Virus record (IMG/VR): IMGVR_UViG_3300020220_000020
Coordinates: 1-64,000 of that record
DNA: 64,000 nt
Strand: one strand, 5' to 3'
From: a virus
The translations under genes and the position numbers were made by a program. The number at the start of each line of letters is the position of its first letter. The stretch's first letter is position 1. The notes beneath the pieces are model-generated. The model did not search any database. It was not told the DNA's origin and worked only from the letters and a program-made list of their open reading frames with translations. Shown piece by piece: positions 30,889-39,677 of this stretch.

Positions 30889-31616
30889 TAAATGTCATAC
30901 TTTCACCCACAGAAAATGATGTTTTGTTTTTTGCAAGACATTTTATGATTTCTAATATAGTTTTGAATCCTGATTATCAAATCCATGTTGTTGAAAATGA
31001 TTCTTATAGAGCAGATTTTCTTTCAAGTGTTTTTGGTAAAAAGATATCTTTAACAGATTTTTTCCCTTCAATAAAAGACCAGGAATATCTTTGCGTAAAT
31101 TTTTGTTATGAAAATTGTATTAGTTTTTCAGGGCAGTCTAAAGTATTTAACTTTTTTTCTACAAATAATAAGTCGCTGTCGCCATGCGAATGGTCTAAAG
31201 ATTTATACGATTGTATTTTTGAAAGAAGCACAGAAAAAAATCTCATAGAAATTTTTTGTTCTTCTTTTGCTTCTGTTTTTGGCTATAGTCCATTAAAAAA
31301 CAGTTGGTCTTCGCTTAATCGACCTTCAATTTTGAGAAAATCAAACATATCTCAAAACGGCATTGCAGTGAGAAATGATGACGTAAGAATGATTATAAAG
31401 AGTAGTTTTTTTTCTGAGGATTCTAGGCTTTGGCACATACCAATCAAAAAAGATTTAAGTAAGAGATTTTTTGAAGTTAATGCTTGCGAAAATATAGTCA
31501 CTGATGATTCTTTTTATGCCATGGTCTGTCTTGTGCTGGGCAAGAGAACTATTGTTCTTAGAGACAGTTTTACTTACTGTATAAATGATCCTTCAATAGA
31601 GTACATAGGGGTATAA
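30885..31616 (+). CDS. Possible GT-B type transferase, uncertain
   Basis: A 243-residue protein in ATGA overlap with the gene before. The C-terminal stretch CENIVTDDSFYAMVCLVLGK followed by RTIVLRDS resembles the donor-domain end of heptosyltransferase-like GT-B proteins (VxxDDSFxAMxxxxLGKxTIxL). The N-terminus MINVILSPTENDVLFFARHF would be the first strand and loop. It is short for a full GT-B enzyme, so it may be a single domain or a degenerate copy. Placement next to a clear glycosyltransferase supports the idea. Confidence in the enzyme call is low. Confidence 0.4.
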   Translation: MINVILSPTENDVLFFARHFMISNIVLNPDYQIHVVENDSYRADFLSSVFGKKISLTDFFPSIKDQEYLCVNFCYENCISFSGQSKVFNFFSTNNKSLSPCEWSKDLYDCIFERSTEKNLIEIFCSSFASVFGYSPLKNSWSSLNRPSILRKSNISQNGIAVRNDDVRMIIKSSFFSEDSRLWHIPIKKDLSKRFFEVNACENIVTDDSFYAMVCLVLGKRTIVLRDSFTYCINDPSIEYIGV

Positions 31617-31618
31617 AA

Positions 31619-32467
31619 TTGGAATACAAAAGCCCATCCATAAGAACAAAAAAAATAAATGACAGTTTTTACATAGATGATCTTAGCAAACCAAGAGTAT
31701 ACGAACCGCTTGATTTTGGATTTAATGTAGAATCATGTATGCCAAGCGGATTGAATATAGCTATACTGGATTCTGGCCTGCCTAATCATAAGGATTTTTC
31801 CAATATCAAGGATGCTTCTCACGCATACTCTATAGACCTCCTGAATGTTAGATCTGATGTATTTGACAATACCGGTCACTCAACTGCAGTATCTGGTCTT
31901 ATAGCATCTAGTAATCCATCTAGCCTGTACGGCCTTGCACCAAATTGTAATTTCTTTTTTGGTAAAATACTTGATGATGAAAACAAGGGAGACATAAATA
32001 GTCTTGTTTCTGGTCTTCTTTGGAGTTTGGCGAAAAACGTTGATATTATTATAATATCAAGCTACTCAGATTTTGATTCAAATATATTAAAAGATTGTAT
32101 TAAAAAATGTTACAATTCAAATATATGTGTATTTGCTTCTAGGTTTTCCAATAAAATAGAAAGAAATGAATACCCGAGTACATATGACGAAGTTTTTAAA
32201 TGTTCTGTAGGCGATAAGTTTGAAAAAAGTAGCATCAGCGACCTTGCAAAAAACATGTATCATATATGCTATAAAAATGTGCCATTTATAACATCTTATA
32301 GAAATGATAAATATCTTAAATTTTATGGATCCAGTGCAGTTTCTGCCATTTGTGGTGGTGTTGCAGCTCATTTAATATATAAATTAAAAAATGAAAATAA
32401 AAAGTTTTCTGTAAATAATATATATAGTACTCTTATAAATAGCTTCAATACATCACATGAATTTTAA
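31619..32467 (+). CDS. Subtilisin-like serine protease (S8)
   Basis: A 282-residue protein starting at a TTG two bases after the previous stop. The catalytic triad is visible: Asp in NIAILDSGLPNHKDF (D51), His in NTGHSTAVSGLIAS (H87) and Ser in YGSSAVSAICGGVAAHL (S239), all in the usual order and spacing. The oxyanion Asn region is degenerate (VFASRFSN, N178, in place of the normal AAGN block). There is no signal peptide, so it works inside the cell or in the virion. Candidate jobs are processing of head or tail proteins. Its last bases overlap the next gene. Confidence 0.8.
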   Translation: MEYKSPSIRTKKINDSFYIDDLSKPRVYEPLDFGFNVESCMPSGLNIAILDSGLPNHKDFSNIKDASHAYSIDLLNVRSDVFDNTGHSTAVSGLIASSNPSSLYGLAPNCNFFFGKILDDENKGDINSLVSGLLWSLAKNVDIIIISSYSDFDSNILKDCIKKCYNSNICVFASRFSNKIERNEYPSTYDEVFKCSVGDKFEKSSISDLAKNMYHICYKNVPFITSYRNDKYLKFYGSSAVSAICGGVAAHLIYKLKNENKKFSVNNIYSTLINSFNTSHEF

Positions 32468-33338
32468 AATTTATTTTACAGCAAATGATATTTCAAAAAA
32501 GTACTACGGGATAGTTTTTAATGAATCTCGTAAAGTTTTTGATTTCAATTCTAAAATATTTGTCTCTCCGGTTTCGGCATCAACTAATTATCACAAATAT
32601 TTTTCATATCAATCTATAAAAAACTTTGAATTAGATTTGAATGCTTTTTCTTTTGTTGAGGGGAAATACGCTATAAATATAATGTCTCATGAGTCTTCGT
32701 CATCTGTCTCATATGAAAATGACACTTTAGAAACTGTTATTGAAGGTATTTGGAACCCTTCTTTAAAAGACTTTGTTGACTCCAGAAATATAAATAATTA
32801 TTACACTGGCAGATTAAGTACTTTTAATCCAAGAGCAGAAACTGTTGTCGCATCAAATTTTTCAGACGAATTTGCAAAAAAATCCTATGAGTTATTATCT
32901 AAGACATTTAATGCAAAAAACTTTTTTATTAATCTTTCATCATCAGACAGTTCAAAATTTGGATTTTCTAATCTTGCCATCAAAGAAAACGGTATTTCTT
33001 TAGACATTTTTTCTGGTTGGACTGGCATAGATTATAATAAAAATTATAATGTTCTTTTTAGAGACGGATTGTATGAAAAGCCATTTTTTTCATCTATTAT
33101 AAAATTTAATTCAAATTCTATATCTTCATTAGAAAACTCTTTAATATCAAATTTGCTTAGTGGTGATTTCTCTTTAATAGTTCAGGATGCTAATGGGAAG
33201 GAAATAGTTAGAGGTTCAACAAGACAATCTGGACAGTCTTATTCTGTTGTTCCCAAGCCAGATTTATCTGGTGGTATATCTGTTGCCATTAAAAGAGGAT
33301 CTATTTCTCAAAGGATTTCTATAAGAGGAGTGCAATAA
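32457..33338 (+). CDS. Unknown structural-like protein
   Basis: A 293-residue protein whose start overlaps the subtilase stop by 11 bases. It is rich in Ser, Asn, Phe and Tyr, with beta strands throughout. The last 60 residues (FSLIVQDANGKEIVRGSTRQ, GQSYSVVPKPDLSGGISVAI) look like an Ig-like or beta-sandwich domain. No active-site motif is seen. It could be the natural substrate of the upstream protease or a neck/tail component; both are inference from position. Confidence 0.5.
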   Translation: MNFKIYFTANDISKKYYGIVFNESRKVFDFNSKIFVSPVSASTNYHKYFSYQSIKNFELDLNAFSFVEGKYAINIMSHESSSSVSYENDTLETVIEGIWNPSLKDFVDSRNINNYYTGRLSTFNPRAETVVASNFSDEFAKKSYELLSKTFNAKNFFINLSSSDSSKFGFSNLAIKENGISLDIFSGWTGIDYNKNYNVLFRDGLYEKPFFSSIIKFNSNSISSLENSLISNLLSGDFSLIVQDANGKEIVRGSTRQSGQSYSVVPKPDLSGGISVAIKRGSISQRISIRGVQ

Positions 33339-33344
33339 TAAATT

Positions 33345-34343
33345 ATGGCAATTAGATCTATACCAGATAAAGTTGGAAATTTTTCACAAGGAACTTCCAA
33401 TGCAATTTTTTTGAAAACATATTCTCCCACTGGAGAAGCTGAGGACATACAGAGTCCAAGTATAACTATAACTGATTCATCTAATGATGAGATAGTTCAT
33501 GCATCAGCTACAAAAGCTGGTGATGGGTTTTATTTTTATGAATGGGTAATTGCCAGAGATCAGCAAGAGGGAGAATATTCGATAGAGTGGAGTTATTTAA
33601 GTGACGGTAATGTTTCTTATGTTTATCAGACTGCAGTAGTAACAAACGCACCTTCTATATCAAATGCATACTTTGGTTTTGTTGCAGATTTAAAGACTAG
33701 CCTAGAATACCATTTAAGGGCTCCCATGAATATACCTGTTTATAAAGAAGAGGGCAGGCCTGTTGATAATTATACTACTTATAAATTTGCTTTTCCTAGA
33801 TGGAATCAGTATCAGGGAGTAAAAGTTTATAGGAATCAAGAATTAATTCAAGATGGATTTTCTATAGATTTTTTTCATGGTAAAATAATATTTGATGTTC
33901 CAAATACAGAATATGATATTGTAAACTGTGATTATAATTTTAGGTGGTTCTCTGATCCACAACTTATGGTTTTTCTTAATAATGGCGTACAAAGAATGAA
34001 TATGTATCCGCCTGTTTGTTATCATTCCCTTGAAAGAATGCCATCTAGATTTATTCCTATAGTTATATATTCGGCTGTTGTTGATGCTTTGCGCGAAATG
34101 ATGTTATCGATACAGTTTCAGGAGCCTCAGCTTATTTTTGGATCTATAGAAAGATCTCAAAGTGTATTTGGTAATTTTGATACTTTAAAGAAAAATTACG
34201 AAGAAACCCTTAAGGGTATGTTGGATGCAAAAAAGTTTGGACCATATACTGGTCTTACTAGAATGGTCGTTGTTCCTGAGTATACTTTGCCAGGTGGTCG
34301 AAGTAGATATTTCAGATATTTATTTACAGGGTCTAACGTATGA
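33345..34343 (+). CDS. Neck or connector-like virion protein
   Basis: A 332-residue protein. The N-terminal 100 residues look like an Ig-like or carboxypeptidase-regulatory type beta domain (FLKTYSPTGEAEDIQSPSIT, GDGFYFYEWVIARDQQEGEY). The C-terminal half has helices including FSDPQLMVFLNNGVQRMN and FIPIVIYSAVVDALREMMLS, reminiscent of the helical bundles of head-tail adaptor proteins. It overlaps the following gene (ATGA). A neck or head-tail joining role is inferred from this and from the connectors found downstream. Confidence 0.5.
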   Translation: MAIRSIPDKVGNFSQGTSNAIFLKTYSPTGEAEDIQSPSITITDSSNDEIVHASATKAGDGFYFYEWVIARDQQEGEYSIEWSYLSDGNVSYVYQTAVVTNAPSISNAYFGFVADLKTSLEYHLRAPMNIPVYKEEGRPVDNYTTYKFAFPRWNQYQGVKVYRNQELIQDGFSIDFFHGKIIFDVPNTEYDIVNCDYNFRWFSDPQLMVFLNNGVQRMNMYPPVCYHSLERMPSRFIPIVIYSAVVDALREMMLSIQFQEPQLIFGSIERSQSVFGNFDTLKKNYEETLKGMLDAKKFGPYTGLTRMVVVPEYTLPGGRSRYFRYLFTGSNV

Positions 34344-34630
34344 TTGATAAAAATAAATTAAGATTGGCTATTATGGATCCCAAGGTTACTTTTTTTGTTT
34401 TACCAAAAAGTTCTTTAATAGAAATGATAGTAAGAGGTGAAAACAATATAGTAAACAGCTTGCCTCTTGACTTAAAGACTGTTTTCCTTTCTAAAAAAGG
34501 TTTGGCAATAGAAAATGCTATGGTCGAAAAATATATTAATGATACAATTGACGAAAAGCACAAGCTAATATTAGATAATTGTGAAATTAGAGTATTTCAA
34601 AAGACCGTAGAAGTTTCTGGAAAAAAATGA
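34340..34630 (+). CDS. Small unknown protein, 96 residues
   Basis: Overlaps both neighbours by ATGA. It starts MIDKNKLRLAIMDPKVTFFV and continues with LPKSSLIEMIVRGENNIVN, an alpha/beta pattern, ending ...RVFQKTVEVSGKK. No family is recognised. Co-translated with the neck-like gene before and the PhoH-linked gene after. Confidence 0.45.
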   Translation: MIDKNKLRLAIMDPKVTFFVLPKSSLIEMIVRGENNIVNSLPLDLKTVFLSKKGLAIENAMVEKYINDTIDEKHKLILDNCEIRVFQKTVEVSGKK

Positions 34631-35049
34631 CTAATAGAACAAAAGAGAATAAAAAATTGGTATTCAAAAATTACGGCGAATATCTTTATATGACAAGAAA
34701 TTTGAGCAATCATCAAAAGGTTATGATTTTTGACAGTTTATCTCGAGATGAAAAAAAATCTTTAGAAAAAGCTCTTGTTGAAGAGGGCTGGGATGATTTA
34801 ATATGGCAGAATGAGATAGACTACAAAATAGATCTTATAAAAAAAATATTTGGCAGAGATGTAATAGATCTTAAAATAAAAGTTCTAAAAGGTAAAAAAA
34901 TTAGAATGAAAACTAGTGTTTGGGAAAGAATAGTTGAAGAATTCAAGTCGGTCCCAGACTCCATGAAAAATCATATTTTTTCTGGCTTACAGTTCAAGAT
35001 AGATAGAAATGATTTGCATTTTGGTATACTTCAGAAGGGAAAAAGATAA
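34627..35049 (+). CDS. Unknown protein upstream of PhoH, 140 residues
   Basis: A Lys-rich, helical protein (KVMIFDSLSRDEKKSLEKAL, GWDDLIWQNEIDYKIDLIKK) with a C-terminal basic strand region. It overlaps the preceding gene (ATGA), and its stop shares a base with the PhoH start (TAATG). No domain is recognised. Tight coupling to PhoH suggests a shared RNA- or packaging-related role, which is inference only. Confidence 0.45.
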   Translation: MTNRTKENKKLVFKNYGEYLYMTRNLSNHQKVMIFDSLSRDEKKSLEKALVEEGWDDLIWQNEIDYKIDLIKKIFGRDVIDLKIKVLKGKKIRMKTSVWERIVEEFKSVPDSMKNHIFSGLQFKIDRNDLHFGILQKGKR

Positions 35050-35762
35050 TGAGTAAAAAAAATAAAAAGTCCGCGTCCAATTCTGGCAATACTCCTGTAA
35101 ATGGAAGCGGTTGCTATTCTTTTATAACTCCTAAAACTCAAGAGCAGGCAGATGCACTTAAAACTATAGATACTAATACAATATCATTTTTATATGGTGT
35201 TCCTGGAACTGGAAAAACAACTTTGGCTGTTGGATATGCTCTAAAAGAGCTTGTAAATTCTAAAATATCTAAAGTTATTATTACAAGACCATACGTTTCT
35301 GCTGGAGAAAATCTTGGATATCTTCCTGGAAGTTTAGAAGAAAAATTTGATCCATTTTTTACTCCAGTCCGTATGTGTATGGAAAAGATAATAGGAAAGT
35401 CTCAGTTAAATAAATATTTAAATTTGGGCCACATATTGGTTCTTCCTGTTGCCTATATGAGAGGTGTTACTTTTGAAAATTGCTGTGTCATCATGGACGA
35501 AGCCCAAAATTCGTCAATTGAACAGATGCATCTTGTCCTTACAAGAGTAGGCCAAAAATGCAAACTTATAATAACTGGAGATGAGTTTCAAACAGATATA
35601 AGAACTAAAAAAAATGGCCTTTCTGATGCCATATCTAGGCTTGGTGGTATTGATAGAATTGGTTTTTATGAATTGTCTGCTATGTCTTGCCAAAGAGATC
35701 TTTTGGTCGGAGAGATAGACATTAAATATAAAGGACAGATAGATAAAAATAAGAATTTATAA
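35049..35762 (+). CDS. PhoH-like ATPase
   Basis: A 237-residue P-loop ATPase. Walker A is FLYGVPGTGKTTLAV (residues 48-62). The PhoH signature ITRPYVSAGENLGYLPGSLE follows at about 78-97. Walker B is VIMDEAQNSS (D150, E151), then TRVGQKCKLIITGDEFQTD, the sensor region. This order is diagnostic for the family. The cellular role is unsettled; proposed roles include RNA processing, and phage versions are widespread. It starts in a TAATG overlap and is encoded within the neck gene block, as in some other large phages. Confidence 0.9.
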   Translation: MSKKNKKSASNSGNTPVNGSGCYSFITPKTQEQADALKTIDTNTISFLYGVPGTGKTTLAVGYALKELVNSKISKVIITRPYVSAGENLGYLPGSLEEKFDPFFTPVRMCMEKIIGKSQLNKYLNLGHILVLPVAYMRGVTFENCCVIMDEAQNSSIEQMHLVLTRVGQKCKLIITGDEFQTDIRTKKNGLSDAISRLGGIDRIGFYELSAMSCQRDLLVGEIDIKYKGQIDKNKNL

Positions 35763-35767
35763 GTATT

Positions 35768-37912
35768 ATGAACATAGGTTGTCTATCTAATTCTTTATCA
35801 AAAATGGCATCTTTAAATGATGCCCAAAGATTTATATTTTATAAATATCTTTTAGGTAGCCTATATAGATTTGCTCAGTTTGATGATGATTTTGACGATT
35901 CTTCTATCGGTACAGGAACTGTAGATGGTTCTCTTAAAGGTGATCTTACTCCTGATCTTATAAATAAAGCAGAGCTTATAAAGTCTCTTTCTCTTTCTGG
36001 AGATAAGATAGGTTCCGATAGGATTATGAATGAAGTCTTATCAAGTTCTTTGCTTACAAAAAAACAAAAAAAAGATTTTAAAAAATATGTTATGAGGATT
36101 CTTCTTGCTGGTTCTTCTATAGGCGTAGAAGATCAGTCTAAAGTTCAAGATTCTAACCTTGGATATCAGTCCAAAGATATGTCCAGGTCTTTTTCTTTAT
36201 TAAAAAGAATAAATAATGAGGTTTCTAGAATTCATCCTGATATATTTAATATTATTTACAACAAGCAAAATCCATTATATTCAAAATGTAGAAGTGATTT
36301 AAGATATGAAAAAAAGCTATCTGAAAAATATTTAGGAAGTTTGACCGACGTTATCTCGGATGTAGTTTCTGCTCCTGGTTTTACCTATTTTGAGCAGGAT
36401 CCAAATAGGTTGCAAGAATCTTCTTTTGAGTATTTTTATTACAACCCATTCCATATACCCCAAGACGTTAGCAGTACTTTAGCTAACTGTATGGGTTCAA
36501 GTAACCCTTCGCCACAAACAGTCTCTAAATGTCTTTGGAAGAATGCAGACAGGAGATTGATAAGTGACAATTTTACTTCAATAAGAAATGCATGCTTGGA
36601 GGAAATGCTTGAAAGAATTATCCGTAAAGAGCCTGCTATGATGTGTTTTTTAGTTAGAATGCTTCTTAGGCATACTGATAGAATATTTGCTCAAAAGAAA
36701 AGCACTCCAATAAGTTTTGAAACTTTTGAGCAAGTTAAAAAAAATAAAGAAGATTGTGATTTAATTCATCTTAAATCAGATGTAATAGAAGCATTTACTC
36801 CAGATGACAAGGCAGAAGAAGCGAGATTAAATTCAGAAAAACAAGGTTGTCCTGATTCTTATTTGGTAGAAAAAGGCAAATACGATTCAAGTGAAGACGT
36901 CGAGAGAGAAAATAATTTAAAAATAGTTCGTAATTTTTATCCTAGTTTCATAGCGCATTTAGAAAGAAAAAAATCAGAACTTGATTTGCTTTTTAGTTAC
37001 ATAATAAACTCAGCTTCTGATGAATCTGTTTACGGAAATTTAAAAGATATTTGCAATGATATTAAAAATGATTTAATTGGTGTTATTGATGAAGAGATAG
37101 ATGCTGTAAAACTAGATATGGATAAGAGTTCATACGGTATTGCTGTTTCCATAATAAAGAAGATGCAGATATCTGGTAGTGCAGACTTTATTTCTGAAAT
37201 TAGAAAAAAGAGCTTTGAATTTAAGGTTAGAATAAAGGATCCTGATTCTATTTCAGATCGTGATATTGATATTATATCAGGTATAGATATTTCACTAATG
37301 CCATCTTATAATGTTTCTATTGAGGGTGTTCCAGGCTGGTCAAAAGAAGGTGGTTATGGAAAAATACAGGTTATTAAACAGCAATTTGATATGGCTTACG
37401 AAGAATTTTTAAGAGGGTCTATAGCGCGTCTTTCAACAATGATGTCCAATCCTGATACTAGAAAAAGAATAATAGGTTGGTATAAAACTGGTACAAGAGG
37501 TATAAAGATAAACCCTGTAACTAAAAAAAGATCGATATCATCTGATGAAATATATGAGCAATTTTTGAAGGGTTCTTTGACTGGAGATTCACTTAAATCT
37601 TATCTTTCAGGCCTTATAACCAGCCGTTCCGGAAATGAAAATTTAAAACTTTTTCTTGATAAGGTTTCAATTGGTAAGAATTTTGGACAGCAAGTAAAAG
37701 AGCTGTCATCTTTTAGGGAAAATTTTAGGTCACTGATATCAAAAATATCTAAAGATGCAGAAATGCCACCTTCTGTGGTTGAATCTGGAATGACATTGTT
37801 TTCAACTCAAATTTCTTCTGAAGAAAATAAAAAAGAAGAAAAAACTGCTTGTTTTGATTTTATGTCTCAAGGCTTTTTAATAAAAATGGCTTCATACATA
37901 AGGAGCAGGTGA
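35768..37912 (+). CDS. Large helical unknown protein, 714 residues
   Basis: Starts five bases after PhoH without a clear Shine-Dalgarno. Largely alpha-helical and charged, with conserved-looking Cys/Trp stretches (YYNPFHIPQDVSSTLANCMG, KNADRRLISDN) and a C-terminal region KKEEKTACFDFMSQGFLIKMA. The first residues LSNSLSKMASLNDAQRFIFY share a K-M-A motif with several head-block genes. No catalytic motif is identified. Size and position suggest a virion or head-neck protein, possibly an injected internal protein. Confidence 0.5.
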   Translation: MNIGCLSNSLSKMASLNDAQRFIFYKYLLGSLYRFAQFDDDFDDSSIGTGTVDGSLKGDLTPDLINKAELIKSLSLSGDKIGSDRIMNEVLSSSLLTKKQKKDFKKYVMRILLAGSSIGVEDQSKVQDSNLGYQSKDMSRSFSLLKRINNEVSRIHPDIFNIIYNKQNPLYSKCRSDLRYEKKLSEKYLGSLTDVISDVVSAPGFTYFEQDPNRLQESSFEYFYYNPFHIPQDVSSTLANCMGSSNPSPQTVSKCLWKNADRRLISDNFTSIRNACLEEMLERIIRKEPAMMCFLVRMLLRHTDRIFAQKKSTPISFETFEQVKKNKEDCDLIHLKSDVIEAFTPDDKAEEARLNSEKQGCPDSYLVEKGKYDSSEDVERENNLKIVRNFYPSFIAHLERKKSELDLLFSYIINSASDESVYGNLKDICNDIKNDLIGVIDEEIDAVKLDMDKSSYGIAVSIIKKMQISGSADFISEIRKKSFEFKVRIKDPDSISDRDIDIISGIDISLMPSYNVSIEGVPGWSKEGGYGKIQVIKQQFDMAYEEFLRGSIARLSTMMSNPDTRKRIIGWYKTGTRGIKINPVTKKRSISSDEIYEQFLKGSLTGDSLKSYLSGLITSRSGNENLKLFLDKVSIGKNFGQQVKELSSFRENFRSLISKISKDAEMPPSVVESGMTLFSTQISSEENKKEEKTACFDFMSQGFLIKMASYIRSR

Positions 37913-37915
37913 TAT

Positions 37916-38092
37916 ATGGTTTTTGTTTGTGTTTGTGAAAAATGTCATGAACACAGTAGAGATAAAAATCTATCAATAGAGATAAATTTTAGCGACAAGG
38001 TAATTTATTTTAAGTGTACTAAATGTGGTCATCTTAATTCCATAGAACTAGATAAAAAAAATTTTAAATTACCAAAAGGCAAAGTAATATAA
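37916..38092 (+). CDS. 58-residue zinc-ribbon protein
   Basis: A short gene with an AAGGAG site upstream. It encodes MVFVCVCEKCHEHSRDK, then NLSIEINFSDKVIYFKCTKC, then GHLNSIELDKKNFKLPKGKVI. CEKC and CTKCGH form a four-Cys zinc ribbon. Its stop shares a base with the next start (TAATG). It belongs to the same operon as the coiled-coil and actin-like genes that follow. It may bind nucleic acid or mediate contacts; function unknown. Confidence 0.65.
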   Translation: MVFVCVCEKCHEHSRDKNLSIEINFSDKVIYFKCTKCGHLNSIELDKKNFKLPKGKVI

Positions 38093-38610
38093 TGTTTTCA
38101 ATACAAAATAAAAGTGGTAAATACATATCGATAAGCGATCTTGGTCTGGTGCTTGCTCCAAAACAGTGCATAGATCTTGATAGAGTTGTTGATAGACATG
38201 TTTCTGATTCATCTTCGTGTTTAAAAAAAGCAGTAGAGACAAGCATGGTAAAAATATTAAGAAAAGATATTGAGTTAAAAAATATTATAGTTGAAAAAAG
38301 AGAAAAGATAGATATAAATTCTGATGAAATTAAAAAAGAACTAGACTCTTTTAAAAAAGATATAATATCTATTCTTTCAGAAAATCTTAAAAATAATAAA
38401 ACAGTTGTAATACAACAGGTTTTAGAGAATTCTTCTAATTCTGTAGAGACGGATGAAACTCATGCCGATTCTTCTGTTCTCTCTAAACTTCATGAAAAAA
38501 CCATGGAAAAGATGTTAAAAAATACAGAAATGAACATATCCAATTCGTCTAAAGAGGTTAATAATTCTAGTTTGCAAAATAAACTTGATGAGCTTGAGGG
38601 CTTGTTGTAA
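38092..38610 (+). CDS. Small beta-domain plus coiled-coil protein, candidate partner of the actin-like gene
   Basis: A 172-residue protein. Residues 1-58 (FSIQNKSGKYISISDLGLVL, then APKQCIDLDRVV, ending ETSMVKILRKD) match the small beta-domain seen at 10474 and 28997. Residues 65-165 are helical and charged with heptad-like spacing (IKKELDSFKKDIISILSENLK and KLHEKTMEKMLKNTEM), a likely coiled coil. It lies 14 bases before the actin-like gene, like an adaptor that could link filaments to cargo. This pairing is inference. Confidence 0.5.
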   Translation: MFSIQNKSGKYISISDLGLVLAPKQCIDLDRVVDRHVSDSSSCLKKAVETSMVKILRKDIELKNIIVEKREKIDINSDEIKKELDSFKKDIISILSENLKNNKTVVIQQVLENSSNSVETDETHADSSVLSKLHEKTMEKMLKNTEMNISNSSKEVNNSSLQNKLDELEGLL

Positions 38611-38624
38611 TAAAGGAGAAAATT

Positions 38625-39677
38625 ATGCCATATTCTGGTTTTGATGTAGGAACAATGTTTTGTCAATGTGCAAAAATAGACAGTAAAAACAAAACTAATA
38701 TTTCTGTATCAAGAAATTCTTTTGTTGAAATAGAGAACGACGGTTCTGATTTAGAAGAAATTTTAAAAAGAAATAGTTGGCAATATGTAAATGATGGTGG
38801 AAAGTATTATGTTATAGGAGACGATAGCCTTCAAGTTGTCAAGCTTTTTCCTAACAAGCTTGATCTTCGTCGTCCCATGCAGGATGGCGTTTTAAATAAG
38901 AATGAAGAAAAAAAGAATATAGTTCTTGGAAAAATTATTGAAGGCTTACTTGGTAAAGCGCCTAATCAAAATTCTGTTGTTGCTACTTGTATAAGCTCTC
39001 CTTGTGTTGATGATTCGCTTAATAGCGAATTTCACGCACTTAGATTGAAAAGCATGTTTACTAGACTTGGATGGAAGGTAAAGGTAATAGAGGAAGGTCT
39101 AGCTGTAATACTTAATGAAAGACCATCGTGCAAAGATAATCTTGGGAATGAGATACCCTATTCTGGAATAGGCATATCTTTTGGTGGAGGAAGAGTTAAT
39201 TGCGTCTTGGCGTATAAGGGTCTTCAAATAATTGGAATGTCTGTTAGTAGATCTGGTGATTGGATTGACAAGCAGGTTTCTTCTCAAACTGGAGCTCCCA
39301 TTTCTCAAATATTGAGAAAAAAAGAATTTGAGTTAGATTTTGAAAACTTGAATGAGGATGATGATATTATATTTGGTCTTTCTACTTATTATGATGTTAT
39401 GCTAAAGCATGTTTTTGGTCTTTTCGCTAAAAAATTTGTTGAGGTAAAAACTGAATTTGATATGCCTCTAGATATAGTTGTTGCTGGAGGCACTGCTATG
39501 CCAAACGGTTTTGAAACTAGGGTGTCCGATGTTGTGTCTGGTATGACTCTTCCTTTCAAGATAGGCAATATAAAAAAGAGTCAAGATCCAAGAAATTCAG
39601 TTGTTCTTGGATTGCTTGTTCAGGCTGGAATATCTCAAAGAAAACTTGATAAGGGTCTTTCGGAGGACAGTATCTAA
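38625..39677 (+). CDS. Actin-like (MreB/ParM-type) ATPase
   Basis: A 350-residue protein with a strong AAAGGAG site. Phosphate-1 motif: MPYSGFDVGTMFCQCAKID (DxG at 7-9). MreB-like block: LRRPMQDGVL (81-90). Connector: KVIEEGLAVIL (about 153-163). Phosphate-2: GIGISFGGGRVNCVLAYKGL (181-200). Adenosine motif: DIVVAGGTAMPNGFE (283-297). All five blocks occur in order with the right spacing. Such proteins form filaments for DNA segregation or positioning. A virion-operon location is unusual. It may be a phage cytoskeletal or assembly factor. Its stop overlaps the next start. Confidence 0.85.
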   Translation: MPYSGFDVGTMFCQCAKIDSKNKTNISVSRNSFVEIENDGSDLEEILKRNSWQYVNDGGKYYVIGDDSLQVVKLFPNKLDLRRPMQDGVLNKNEEKKNIVLGKIIEGLLGKAPNQNSVVATCISSPCVDDSLNSEFHALRLKSMFTRLGWKVKVIEEGLAVILNERPSCKDNLGNEIPYSGIGISFGGGRVNCVLAYKGLQIIGMSVSRSGDWIDKQVSSQTGAPISQILRKKEFELDFENLNEDDDIIFGLSTYYDVMLKHVFGLFAKKFVEVKTEFDMPLDIVVAGGTAMPNGFETRVSDVVSGMTLPFKIGNIKKSQDPRNSVVLGLLVQAGISQRKLDKGLSEDSI

